Of a stretch of DNA of 64,000 nucleotides, positions 10,760 through 22,010 are shown one piece after another. The stretch's first letter is position 1; each line of letters begins with the position of its first letter. This stretch comes from Spinacia oleracea (taxonomy: Eukaryota; Streptophyta; Magnoliopsida; Caryophyllales; Amaranthaceae). The stretch lies in the NCBI RefSeq assembly GCF_020520425.1, contig NC_079491.1:99603152-99667151 (forward strand), written 5' to 3'. A program made the position numbers and the translations under genes. The notes under the pieces are model-generated. The model ran no database searches and was not told the DNA's origin. It saw nothing but the letters and a program-made list of their open reading frames with translations.

Positions 10760-12424
10760 AAGGAAGCTGAAAAGGTAGTCAATGAGAATGTGGCTACAAC
10801 TGAGGTTAAGAAGGGGGCGGATATTCAAATACCACCTATTGCACTCCCCTTCCGAAACCGACAACTCAAGAATAAGCTAGACAAGCAGTTTGGCAGATTC
10901 TTGGAAGTGGTAAAAAATTTGCATGTAACGGTTCCTTTTACTGAATTAATTTTACAGGTTCCTGCTTATGCTAAATTCATGAAAGATATTTTGACCAGAA
11001 AACGTGCTTTTTGTGAGGTAGAGACTGTAGCTTTTACTGAGGAATGTAGTGCTTATTTGCAAAACAAGTCTCCACCTAAACTTAAGGACCCCGGGAGTTT
11101 TTCCATCCCATGTAACATTGGCACCGTATTTATTGATAAAGCTTTATGTGATCTAGGTGCTAGTGTGTCTGTCATGCCTTTGTCTGTCTGTACTAAACTG
11201 AATATGGGTGAGCTTAATGTTACCAATATCACTCTACAAATGGTCGACCGTTCTGTCAAAGACCCCTTAGGTGTTTTAGAGGACGTCCCTGTTAGAGTAG
11301 GTAAATTCTATATACCTGTAGACTTTGTAGTATTAGACATGCAGGAGGATTCTCAAATTCCCATAATCTTAGGTAGACCCTTCCTTCACACGGCGGGGGC
11401 GGTAATTGATGTTAAAAGTGGGAAATTGACATTGTCTGTTGGGGATGATAAGGTGACTTTTAATCTAAACAGTGCTTTAAAAAGTCCCATGCTAGAGGAG
11501 GAACAATGCTATCGCATAGATGTAGTTGACCTTATTACTCGTGATAACGTCTCCCAAGCTCTCGAAAGAGACCCTTTGGAGGCAGTGCTTTGTTGTGAGT
11601 CTTCTGCAGGTGATAGCAGTTCTTGGAGTGCTGAAGTGGATGCTCTGGAGTTGGCTCTTAATGGTGGAGAATCTGAGCCGGAGAGCATCAAATTGAAGAG
11701 GTTAGTTCGGCCGGTTTGTTCTGTTAAAGAGGTAAAGAAACCCGAACTTAAGCCTCTTCCTGCTAACCTTAAGTATGCGTTTTTAGATAATGAACAACTT
11801 TGCCCTGTGATCGTCAGTACTGCAATTGATGCAAACCAGTTATCCCAACTTCTTATTGTGTTGAAAAGGCACAAAAAGGCCATTGGGTACAGTATTGATG
11901 ATTTAAAGGGTATTAGCCCTGACTTTTGTATGCATATGATACATCTAGATGAGAATCATAAACCATGCATCCAACCACAGCGTCGTTTGAACCCTGTCAT
12001 GCAAGATGTTGTAAAAGCTGAAGTTATGAAATTGCTTGATGCGGGTATAGTGTATGCTGTGTCTGATTCTAAGTGGGTGAGTCCCATTCAGGTAGTGCCT
12101 AAGAAAGGGGGGACAACTGTGGTGAGGAATGAAAAAAATGAGTTAATACCAACTAGGGTAGTCACAGGTTGGCGCATGTGCATTGATTATAGGCGTCTTA
12201 ATGTTGCTACTAAAAAGGACCATTTTCCCCTTCCCTTCATTGATCAAATGTTAGAAAGGCTAGCCTGTCAAAAGTTTTTCTGTTATCTGGATGGTTATTC
12301 TGGTTTCTTTCAAATTCCCATACATCCGGACGACCAGGAGAAGACCACCTTCACCTGTCCCTATGGTACCTTTGCATATCGTAGGATGCCTTTAGGTCTG
12401 TGTAATGCACCTGCTACTTTCTAA
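10760..12424 (+). pseudogene. pol: Pol part 1: aspartic protease and N-terminal half of reverse transcriptase
   Basis: Same frame as gag. The protease has ALCDLGASVSVMP, with the catalytic Asp codon at 11150 in the DLGAS form typical of Athila-type elements, and ends with IILGRPFL. The reverse transcriptase begins near KWVSPIQVVPKKGG, followed by WRMCIDYRRLN, KDHFPLPFIDQMLERL, the FCYLDGYSGFFQI catalytic block and YRRMPLGLCNAPATF. It stops at TAA 12422-12424, inside the conserved ATF-Gln block, consistent with CAA to TAA. The next frame continues without any shift. Confidence 0.9.
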
Positions 12425-13417
12425 CATTGCATGATAAATATCTTTTCTGATTTTATTGAGTCTATCATGGAAGTGTTTATGGATGATTTTAGCGTCTATG
12501 GTACTTCTTTCGATTCTTGTTTGCTAAATTTGACTAAAGTTTTGAAAAGATGTGAAGAGTGCAATTTAGTCTTGAACTGGGAAAAGTGTCATTTCATGGT
12601 TACTGAAGGGGTGGTTTTGGGACATTTGATATCTGATAAGGGCATTCAGGTGGATCGAGCTAAGGTCCAAGTGATTGAACAACTACCCCCTCCAGTTAAT
12701 GTGAAGGGTGTTAGAAGTTTTCTTGGTCATGCGGGGTTTTATCGCCGCTTTATCAAGGATTTTTCTAAAATTGTTAAACCACTTACCCAGCTCCTCCTCA
12801 AGGATGCCCCGTTTGTGTTTACTGATGCTTGTCTTAAAGCCTTTGACAGGATTAAACAGGCACTGATTTCGGCTCCCATCATTCGTTCTCCCGAATGGGA
12901 TCTTCCGTTCGAGATAATGTGTGATGCAAGTGATTATGCAGTTGGGGCAGTCCTGGGTCAGAGAAAGGAGAAGGTTTTACATGCCATCTATTATGCAAGT
13001 AAGACCTTAGATGAAGCTCAAGTTAATTATGCTACTACTGAGAAGGAGCTTCTAGCTATAGTCTATGCCTTGGATAAATTCCCCACCTATCTGATTGGAT
13101 CCAAGATGATAGTCTATACTGATCATGCGGCCCTTAAGTATCTGCTCTCTAAGAAGGAAGCCAAGCCTAGGCTTATTCGATGGATACTACTGCTACAGGA
13201 GTTCGATCTAGAGATCCGCGACAAGAAAGGGGCTGAGAATGTGGTTGCAGATCACTTGTCTAGATTGAGGTATGACGATGGTAAGGGATCTACACCGATT
13301 TATGATTCATTTCCGGATGATCATTTACTTGCACTTGCCAGTCAGTCACCATGGTTCGCAGATTTTGCTAACTACATTGTAGGAAGAATTCTTCCGGCCG
13401 ATCTGTCATATCAATAG
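12425..13417 (+). pseudogene. pol: Pol part 2: rest of reverse transcriptase and RNase H
   Basis: Continues in the same frame after the stop. It holds the second RT catalytic block [10 protein letters not shown] (FMDD in place of the usual YxDD), the connection [17 protein letters not shown], and an RNase H with the motifs [43 protein letters not shown] and VADHLSRL. The frame ends at TAG 13415-13417, a CAG-to-TAG type change, and integrase follows in the same frame. Confidence 0.9.
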
Positions 13418-14638
13418 AAGAAGAAATTCCTATATGATGTCCGGTTCTACTTTTGGGACGACCCTTATTTGTTTCGTGAGACTGCTGAAGGGTTGTACAA
13501 GCGTTGTATTCCAGAATGGGAAGTTCAAGGTGTTATCAGTAGGTGTCATTCTTCACCTTATGGTGGTCACCATGGACCGTCTAAAACAAACGCTAAGTTG
13601 TCACAATGTGGTTTTTACTGGCCTACTATGTTCAAGGATGCACAGGCTTTTATTATGGCTTGTGATGCGTGCCAGAGGGCCGACACTATTTCGAGGAGGT
13701 ATGAGATGCCACAGAACGGGATCCTTGAGGTTGAGATTTTTGATGTATGGGGAATTGATTATATGGGACCATTCCCATCGTCCAAGGGTAACTTGTATAT
13801 CCTTGTTGCTGTAGATTATGTATCAAAGTGGGTGGAAGCCGTTGCCTCACCTACTAACGATGCTAAGACAGTCATCTCCCTGTTCAAGAAGATCATTTTT
13901 CCTAGATTTGGGGTTCCGCGCGCTTTGATCAGTGATGGAGGGTCACACTTCCATGAGAAGCATCTGGATGCGCTCCTGTGCAAGTATGGAGTTTATCACC
14001 GCACTGGACTAGCCTACCACCCTCAGACGAGTGGTCAAGTTGAGGTCTCCAACCGAGAGATCAAATCTATCCTTGAGAAAGTGGTGGCGAAGTCTAGGAA
14101 GGATTGGAGCGATAAGCTAGATGATACTCTATGGGCATACAGAACCGCCTTTAAGACACCTATTGGTACCTTCCCGTATCGGTTGGTGTATGGCAAGGCA
14201 TGTCACTTACCAGTAGAAATGGAGTACAAGGCTTATTGGGCAATCAAACAGCTCAACATGGATGCAAAGCTAGCTGGTGAGAAGCGGTTACTTCAATTGG
14301 GTGAGCTCGATGAATTCCGACTACAAGCTTATGATAGTGCCCGGATTTACAAGGAAAAGACCAAGAAGTGGCACGACAATCACATTTTGCATAGAGAGTT
14401 CGCGGTGGGCGACAAGGTTTTACTTTTTAACTCTAGGCTTAAGTTATTTCCTGGAAAACTTAAGTCTAGGTGGTCTGGGCCGTTCACCGTGACTATGGTA
14501 AGCAAATTTGGGTCTATTGAAGTAGAGAATGAAAATGGTGAACGATTCAAGGTTAACGGGCAACGTCTGAAGTTGTATCATGATGAGGCTACTGTAGGAG
14601 TGGTTGAGGTCCATCACCTCAACCCCTTCGCCTCATAG
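13418..14638 (+). pseudogene. pol: Pol part 3: integrase with GPY/F-type C-terminal region
   Basis: Same frame after the TAG. The N-terminal HHCC zinc region has its His residues in the [10 protein letters not shown] area and the Cys pair in CDACQ. The catalytic core keeps all three acidic residues: Asp in WGIDYMGPF (13757), Asp in [10 protein letters not shown] (13934) and Glu in [10 protein letters not shown] (14042), giving a D-35-E spacing. The C-terminal part has SRWSGPFTV, the GPF signature of Ty3 integrases. No chromodomain follows, as expected for the Athila group. Within this segment the frame is open to TAG 14636. Confidence 0.92.
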
Positions 14639-15494
14639 ACGGCATATTCAAGGTAACAAGGTCGAGCGGGACCTATGAATAAACCAGCGCTTTGCGGGAG
14701 GCAACCCGTATTTCATTGCTTTCAATAGTTTAGTTTTGTTTTGTGTGTTTTGTAGTCTAGTTTCTTTGTTCATGAGTGGTGAGGAGAGAGCATTTTACGG
14801 TCATTGGGTGTTTAATGATGTACAGGTTCAGCTTCTAAGCACGAAAAGATAGAAAAAATCCGTAGGAGCAAAAATCGCAAACCGCCCGACGGGCGATAGC
14901 CGCCCGACCGGACGCGCAGAGAAAGAATTGGAAAATCTCTGTTTGCCCGACGGGCAGCCAAGCGCCCGACGGGCGGCTCACTACGGAGCTGCTGGAAGTG
15001 TCGCCCTACGCCCGACGGGCGAGGAGCGCCCGACCGGGCGCGTGCGCAGAGTTTTGGAAGTGTCGCCATACGCCCGACGGGCGATAGCCGCCCGACCGGG
15101 CGCGCGGAGAAAAATACTCAAGTGTCGCCTTTCGCCCGACGGGCGGACCTGTGCCCGTCGGGCGGCTTACGAGCTGCTGGCCCGTCGGGCGGGCGTTGGC
15201 CCGGCGGGCGAAGGGAGAAAATCAGATTAAAAGAGCACGGGCTCCTCTACTCTTCTTCACTTCACCTCTCAATCATCTTCTTCATTCTCTCACATACTCC
15301 ATTAAACCCCAAACCCTAAGAACTTCAACTCTCCATATCTCCCTCATCTCTCACTCAAATTCATCAAGCTACACACCAAAATCATCCTCATCACATCCTC
15401 TTCAACCTCCACCAAACAATTTTCACTCTTCCTCACTCTCCAAAAAAACCCAATTTCACCAAAAAAAATTGAAAACTCAAAATCATCTTCAACA
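14639..15494 (+). repeat. Non-coding spacer with GC-palindrome array
   Basis: Between integrase and the extra ORF. Positions 14881-15212 carry about a dozen CGCCCGACGGGCG-type boxes on a loose period of roughly 70-75 bp. The flanking text resembles the LTR U3 (for example 'ccgcccgacgggcga' followed by 'agccgcccgacc'). The short frames predicted here are by-products of the repeats. From 15240 to 15494 the sequence is pyrimidine-rich and looks like a 5' untranslated leader for the ORF at 15495. Confidence 0.82.
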
Positions 15495-16945
15495 ATGGGT
15501 TCAAGGCCAAAAAGAACTTGCACGGGAGCAACAAGGAGACAAGAGGAGGCTTCCACAAGCCGTCCACCACCACCACCTCAATTTGCACCGGATTCGGCTT
15601 TCCCGAACATGATTCTCGCTAGTGAGGAGCAACAAACCCGCATTGAACACCTCAAGCTACGGAAGGTAGTCCCTACTCGATTTATTTGTCAGAAAACTTT
15701 GAATGATATGGGTATTGAGAGGGATGTTAGGAGATTATTTCATGGGGTGGGCATGAAACATATGTTTTCCATGACTAGGTTGACATTTAGGGATCTTACT
15801 CTTGAATTCCTTAGCTCGTTTAATGTCCGAAAGAATGGTTACAAAGATGTCACTAGAGTTTCTTTTAGATTGTTCAATAATGATTATGATTTGCCTATCA
15901 AGGATTTTGGTGCTATTTTTGGTTTGAATGTGGAGTATAACAGGTTCCCCGGGGAGGGGCATAACAATAGTGAGGTATGGGGGAAATTGACTGGGGATTT
16001 TAATCCCGGTAGCATGCAACATTTGCACGCCTTTACGTGCAACACCCCGTCCCCTTTGTTTGGTTCAGATTTATGGCTTTTACAATCTTTGGGAGGGACC
16101 AAAAGGAGAATGTGAGGAGCACGGAGTTGGAGGTGCTCGGGGGGTATTTGTTAGATGGTGATGACAGTTACAGGATGAATTTGGCCCATCACTTGGCCAT
16201 GCAACTGCTTACTACCGCCACCCACCGCTACTCGACCGATATTGCTTTGGGTGGTCTGATCACCCACATTGCCGTAGCAGTGGCAAACTTTGTTGAGAGG
16301 GACCATGCTGCGGTCCGGGGAAACAACCTATTGGATATTGAATATTTTGGGAGCCTTTACAGGGTGCACTCTGAGTACGGGGGACTTCTCCCCGGTCAGA
16401 TGTCATGGATGTTCCAAAGGAACGCTCTCTTTACTCTCCCGGACACCATCGGGCTCACCAGTTTTACTAGGGGTCAGCCCCATTACATATATGTAGGTGA
16501 GCAGGCAGCACCCTTAGCCCAACCCCAGCCACAGCCCGAGGTCGCGCCTCGCACCCACCACAGGAGGGGAGGGCGTAGAGAGAGGGGGTCGGGACAGAGA
16601 GGTAGTCCGGCTCCACAGGGGGAGCATGGGTCTTCGGAGGAGTTAGGGGCCATTCATGAGAGGCTGGGCATACTTGAGCTCGGCTTCCACGAGTTTGCCG
16701 CGGATCACCAGAGGACTATGTTCCCCTTCTATGATCAGTACGCCAGGAAGGGCTACATTGCCCCAGATCATCAGCACCCTTCCTGGTTTACTTACCCCAC
16801 AGAGGGGTACGGAGCCCCCGGTTCCATGGGCACCTTCACTCCCACCCACTACGGGGGGTTTGGAGTGGGCAGCAGCGGCTATGGTGGCCAAGGTGGCCAC
16901 GGTGGCCATGGTGATGATGGTGATGATGGCCAAGGTCATCAGTGA
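15495..16945 (+). pseudogene. Extra ORF similar to the ATHILA ORF-1 family, frameshifted
   Basis: ATG 15495 opens a frame of 206 codons with a Lys/Arg-rich and Pro-rich start, then LTFRDLTLEFLSSFNV, VSFRLFNNDYDLPIKDFG and VWGKLTGDFNPGSM. This matches the ATHILA ORF-1 family (Pfam PF03078) as I recall it. Near 16035-16050 the conserved continuation (FRFMAFTIFGRDQ, then ELEVLGGYLLDGD) moves to another frame, which runs to TGA 16943-16945, so one small indel broke the gene. The C-terminus is rich in Pro, Gly and His, with short repeats of GGHG. I see no signal peptide or membrane segment, so I do not call it an envelope. Its function in this element group is unknown to me. Confidence 0.75.
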
Positions 16946-18521
16946 TACTGTTGATGATGATGATGGTTCGGTACCCTTGAGCCAATGAGGACATTGTCTG
17001 ATTTGGTTTGGGGGGGTTCACATTACCTGTATATACTAGGTATGTTTTTCTTTTCTTTTCGTATTTCTTTATTTTTGTGTGTTTCTTTGGTGTGTTTAAT
17101 GCTTTCTAGATTAGTTTATTTCTTTGAAAAAAAAATACAAAAATACGTTCCGATGAATACAATATCATGCTTCCCTGTGCCCCTTGAGCGGAAATTGTTT
17201 TGATTCTTGGTATTTGATGATGGGCAATGTAGATGTGTTAGCCATGATTTGATATTCGATTGCTTTGATGCCTAAACATGAGTCAACTCCGACTAACTGC
17301 TTGTGGACTTGGTGCTTGACTAGTTGACTTGGTTAGGATGTGTGTTAGCTTCCTGGTGTGTCGTCGATTTTGAGTATTGGTTTGCAACTATTAGTAATGT
17401 TTTATGACTCATATACATGCACATTGTGAAGGACGAAGGCATTTTTCTATTTAGGTAGCCTTCAGATGAAATTAGATACATTTGTTCCCTCTTTTTCTAC
17501 CCATGTTGTGCTTGTGCCATTTATTCGGTGACTAACCACATTACAAGCCCGTAAATTCCCCATTGGTTACTAGTCCCAAGCCTAGCTTGGGGGAGCTAAT
17601 AGTAGTGAGGTGAGGGAGTTGTAGTGTGATACATTTTGGGCATATTGAGTATTGAAAAGGGAAGTTCTTCTTATCATGATTGTTGTTGAAAAAATGAAAT
17701 GAAAAATGAATGAGATGAGGAGAATAAAAAAAATTGTGTGAAGGTTCCAAAAGAAAAAAAAAATGAGATTGAGCAAGAAAAAAAAAAGGAAAGAAAAAAA
17801 ATCGTTATTCTCAAGTTGAATCAAGCTTTTGTCACTCCGGTATTACAATTTCTTATCTTCATGAGTGATTGGTTACAATTGTGAATTCAAGGCAAGAAAG
17901 TATAGTGTGGTTGTTTGTTGTTTTTATTCGTGTGTTGAGTGGGAGATTATGGTCATTGTGTTGATTGATCGCGGTTGTTTCTAGGATTTATGCTCCCCAA
18001 AGCCAAGGCTTTAAGCTCACATTTTACCCAAACTTACCGCACCCTTACCTAAGCCTATCATTACAAGCTTGAAAGACCTTCCGACCTTTGTGCATAGAGT
18101 TATATTAATGTGAAAGTAGTTGTTTATCAATGCAAGTTATGACGTGACACATTCCGAGTCGACTACTAGGTTGAGTGTATGTTTTTCTAGACACACGAGT
18201 GTGTAAGTTTGGGAGGGCATTGTTCACTTATATGTTGGGAGGAGAGCGAACGGGTACATCTTTTATCCGCCACATAAATGAGTGACGAGTGTGTGAGCAC
18301 TAGTCTTGAATTCCATTGTGCATTTGTGGTTCGCTTTGCGTGACGATTGTTAAGGAGGATTAGCAATTGAATGGACTTGATTGGTTGACATTGATGCATA
18401 CTTGTTAGATTTTACCTTGGATTATGTGTTCATTTTGAAATATGTTGGGGGTGAAGTTGGTTTTGTGTTCATCGATGATTTCTTTGCTTAGGGACAAGCA
18501 AAGATCTAGCTTGGGGGAGTT
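16946..18521 (+). other. 3' untranslated internal region with polypurine tracts
   Basis: AT-rich, with A-rich runs at 17690-17800 and no convincing coding frame. A G-run (TTTGGGGGGG) lies near 17010 after GAGGACATTGTC, wording I associate with the same place in other Athila elements. TAGCTTGGGGGAG occurs at 17583-17595 and again at 18507-18519. The second copy abuts the 3' LTR and is the functional polypurine tract. Confidence 0.75.
18507..18521 (+). other. Polypurine tract of the Athila-type element
   Basis: TAGCTTGGGGGAGTT immediately before the 3' LTR start at 18522. It would prime plus-strand DNA synthesis. An identical 13-base core lies 924 bases upstream. Confidence 0.8.
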
Positions 18522-20017
18522 TGATATGTGCGTTTTATATAATATTTTCACCCCCGTCCCTTAGTACTTTTATGCGTCAAATGAGCTCCTAGGAGCCATT
18601 TTAGTACTAATCTGTGTATTTTAGTGTGCCGTGAGTTTCAGGAATACTTAGTGAGAAATTGGTCTTTTTAGGCCCGTTTCTTGATGATTTAGGCCACTAC
18701 AGGATCCCGAGGGAGTTCGGGACGACTTTTGTCGACTTACGGGAGCCCTAGATGTTCATGATCGAGCCCCGGAAGTTAGACTCGGTGTTGTGGACGAAGG
18801 GCGGATCACTTAGCCCTCCGCCCGGTGGATTGCCCCTCGCCCATCGGGCGAGCAAGCAGAGGAACAGTTCGTCAGAGGGCGCCCGACGGGCGGAGTTTCG
18901 CCCGGTGCCCACCGGGCGCCCATCAGAAGCAGCAGCAGCAGAAATCGCTCTCCGCCCGACGGGCGAGAGCCGCCCCACCGGGCGCGCGGAGAAGGTTTCC
19001 AGAAAGTCGCCCTACGCCCGTCGGGCAGCCCTGCGCCCGTCGCGCAGACTTCGAGCTTCTCGCCCGTCGGGCGGAGAGCCGCTCGTCGGGCGGAGAGCCG
19101 CCCGACCGGGCGTCGACAACCCAAGGCGCTGTGCGCGCGCGTCCTTCTTTATTCTTTTCCGATTTTTCCTTATGTTTTTAGGCTAAACTATAAATATAGC
19201 CTTTGTTAATTTAGTGAGACACTTCATTATCTCATATCCTAGTATTAAAAGACTTAGTTTTATTTCTCTAAGCTTAATTTTTCTCTCTAATTTGTTCTAA
19301 ACACTTAGTTTATTTTCAATCAAAAATTGAAGCTTTCATTTGCCATTGTTCTTCAATTAGGTATTATTCCTTATTTCAATTCTTTGTTTAAGCTTTAATT
19401 ATGTTTTCAATCATGCCAATTGCTTTTCTTATTGTTAATATGCTTGAGTAGTCTAATTTCAAGGGTTTGGGGATCCATGAATAACATGAAGGGACATTGA
19501 ATAATTGTGATTGTTGGCATTGAAATTAATTCCTATTGATTGGTTATTATTACTATACAATTAGATTTGCGCAGGTTTAATTGTGGTAGTTTGGCAATAT
19601 CAAGTTAAGATTCGAGAGATGCAATTTGATGTTTAGGCTTGTGTCAATAGGTGGAATTAGGATTAATACGTAGCGAGAGCCCGTTAATTCTAAGTCTATG
19701 ATTAGTATCGATTCGAGAGAGCATGCTAGTCTAATTGATTGTTTTGTTGATTATTGTGATTGTTTATCGTCTTGGATTGTTATTTGTTGGTGAACCTATG
19801 CCCTAGATCCTTTAATTCCTGAATTCTTAATTGTGTAATTATCGCTCGTAGTCTTAGCATACAAACCAACCAATTCTTGTTTCCCAGTAGTCTAATTTAG
19901 TTGATTAATAGTAGAAAATAACACTGTTTCCCTGTGGATTCGATCCTGACTTCCCTTGCTACCTAGCTAGCGGACCTTAGGTTATTTTTGATTAGGTAAT
20001 ACGACTTTAGCCTGTCA
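18522..20017 (+). repeat. 3' LTR of the Athila-type element
   Basis: 1496 bp, TGATATGTGCG...GCCTGTCA. It is 20 bp longer than the 5' LTR because of one extra GC-box unit near 19080-19110. By eye it differs from the 5' LTR by about eight single bases. TATA-like CTATAAATA at 19188-19196. Confidence 0.95.
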
Positions 20018-20565
20018 TAAACGCCAGCCAACGCCAGCGTCCAGCGCAGCACCAGCGCCAGGCGCTGCTGACGTGGCGCAGCTAAAACAAGGATGCGGGC
20101 TCCGTCCTTGCTTTGTCTTGTTTTGATGTACCTTCGTACTATTCGTACGAAGTTTCGCACGTAGTGTTTTCTTGGGGATTAAGACTTGATTTGCGTCTAA
20201 AAACAAGCCGTTTCGGGTTTTTGAATTTCGGTTTTACGGGACGAGGCCCGGCTTGCTCGGTTTTGTGGGTCGGCGCCCGAATTTGGATTGCTTAATGTCA
20301 TTTTGACTGGAAAAGGCCTTGTAAAACCAATGGTATAGTCCATTGGGTGAGATTGTACTTGGATTTTGAAATTGATTTTTGAAAATTGTATTTTGCACCG
20401 AGTTCCGGAAGGGGAACGACCTCTGGGATTGGATTTTGGCTCTTGGATTTTGGACATGTTCTTAGCAATTGGAATATCCGCACGGAGTTGCTCCAACCAC
20501 CTAATAAAGATAATGGTATCGTCATCATCCCAGTGGGGAGACACAAATTAGGTGTCTACACTTAT
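20018..20565. other. Right part of the solo LTR, with TSD copies at both edges
   Basis: TAAAC (20018-20022) is the duplicated target of the Athila-type element. 20023-20560 completes the solo LTR, starting with a GC-rich CCAGCGC-type stretch, and ends GGTGTCTACA. CTTAT (20561-20565) is the duplicated target of the solo LTR. Confidence 0.82.
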
Positions 20566-22010
20566 CCAAGCAGTCCATGGATATATGGAAGACCTTCCAG
20601 CTGTATCTTAGAACATAGAAATTAATATTTAATTTCCCACGCAACAACTCATGGTGTTAAATCCATGTTGCCATTTCAAAACACGATGCTCTTTAGCTCG
20701 TCTTTGCCAATGGTTAACTCCAAAGGGATCTTGCTTGATCCTTTGCCAGTGTTCATGCGTGTAGCATCAATATTTAGCATATCTTTATTTCCTTGAATCA
20801 AGAACTATTCCTATGTACCTTTTCAAGTACCATAAGTTTTTCTTGATCTCAATCTAGTTGATCTTCACTTAGATCAATTAGAAATTGGTATGTGTTCGTC
20901 ATGCCTAAAGTCATACGGTACGTTTTTGGCGATCCTTATATTATATCATACATGATAAATTCTTTTGCAGGATAATTCCCAATTGAATTATATTCATGTA
21001 ACTTTAGCTCATCTAGTTTCAGTAGATACTAAATCCAGCTAAATATTTTGACATATAATATAGGTTAAGAACCTCATTTAGACTCTTTGATGTTTAACTT
21101 AGTAAATGCTTATACATAGTTCAAACATCTATTACTTAGATTTATTCATATGGGTCGAATATCTCAAATGGAGTCTTTCGTGATTGATTTAGTAATTCCA
21201 TTACTTAATCTAAAACAATATTATAAGATCTTTGTAAATAGATCTTAATACCCAGTATGTACTAAGTTTCGCCTTGGTCCATCATTGATGAATAATTTCA
21301 AATCTAAGTCATTAGAATTTGAATGTTATTTCTCAATAGAGAGATATGTGTGTGATACACATAGGACCAATTAAGTTTTATGTACTCCCACTAAACTTCT
21401 TATATATCTATAAGAATCATGTACATTTTATGAAACTAAAATACTTTATTATTTTCACTAAAATACAGTTCTAATTCCCAATTGCTTGCTTAAATCTATA
21501 CTTAGATTTCATAAGCTAGCTTTCCTTTTCAAGTATTTATTTGGATCCACAAATCCTATGACATGCCATGTACATAGTTTCTTCCAACATTTGATTGAGG
21601 AAGATGTTTTGTCATCCAATTGCCATATGTACCAATATGCAATGATTGCTTGATTTATAGACTTTGAGCATTACGATTATGCATGAAGTTTCAACACAAT
21701 CCACTCCATGAATTTGCTTGTAACCTTTAGCAACTAATCTAGCTTTGTGTGTGAATACAATTCCATGTTTGATGGTTTTTATCCTTAAAACCAATTTGCA
21801 ACCAATAGGTGTTAACCTATTCTTGCAAAACAACAAATTTTCAATTTTGTCATCAAAACATTGGTTATGTTTTATGGCCTTTAACCATCTAAAATATTTG
21901 AGTCTATATATGGCCTCTAACCCATTTAGGGAATCTATATTTCGTCATAGCTTTCTTACAAGTCACATACTCATTATTATCTTGATAATAGTTTGACTGC
22001 AAGTTGTAGG
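20566..22010 (-). pseudogene. Copia reverse transcriptase remnant
   Basis: On the minus strand the segment 21836-21612 reads PIGCKLVLRIKT, then FTHKARLVAKGYKQIHGVDC, the opening of a Copia reverse transcriptase. Further down, GFVDPNKYLKRK, LKQA and KKFSGS-like words appear in shifting frames, consistent with the central and YVDD-proximal part. Many stops and frameshifts show a long-dead gene. It continues at 4887 on the far side of the solo LTR. The exact ends are unclear. Confidence 0.75.

Larger units (their letters stand above)
6439..20017 (+). mobile_element. Athila-type Ty3/gypsy retrotransposon, structurally complete, coding region broken
   Basis: 13,579 bp with LTRs 6439-7914 and 18522-20017, flanked by TAAAC. 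The order is LTR, primer site, aborted gag start, internal partial LTR, second primer site, gag-protease-RT-RNase H-integrase in one frame, a GC-palindrome spacer, an extra ORF similar to the Athila ORF-1 family, a purine tract, LTR. I count about eight substitutions plus one indel of about 20 bp between the LTRs (about 0.5 percent), so insertion was recent. The polyprotein has three in-frame stops and the extra ORF has a frameshift. This copy cannot be autonomous and was probably mobilised with proteins supplied by a relative. Assignment to Athila/errantivirus-like plant elements rests on the DLGAS protease motif, the tRNA-Asp primer site and the extra ORF downstream of pol. Confidence 0.95.
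4888..20560. mobile_element. Solo LTR (Ty3/gypsy-type), split by the Athila-type element
   Basis: The ends are TGTAGGACGG...GGTGTCTACA with 5-bp inverted termini (TGTAG/CTACA), flanked by CTTAT. Removing the Athila-type insertion and one TSD copy leaves 4888-6438 plus 20023-20560, about 2.09 kb. No coding sequence, primer site or second LTR accompanies it, so it is most simply a solo LTR left by LTR-LTR recombination. Its interior is full of short tandem repeats (see 5430-6100). The family is not certain. The TGTCTACA end resembles Tat-type LTRs as I recall them, which is weak evidence. Confidence 0.82.

Noticed and set aside
6715..15212. Regular palindromic GC boxes that at first look like a CRISPR-type array
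   Set aside because: Spacers are neither constant in length nor unique, the boxes vary, and the host is a plant retrotransposon.
15495..16945. Envelope gene of an errantivirus-like element
   Set aside because: No signal peptide, membrane segment or cleavage site seen. Similarity is to the ATHILA ORF-1 family instead.
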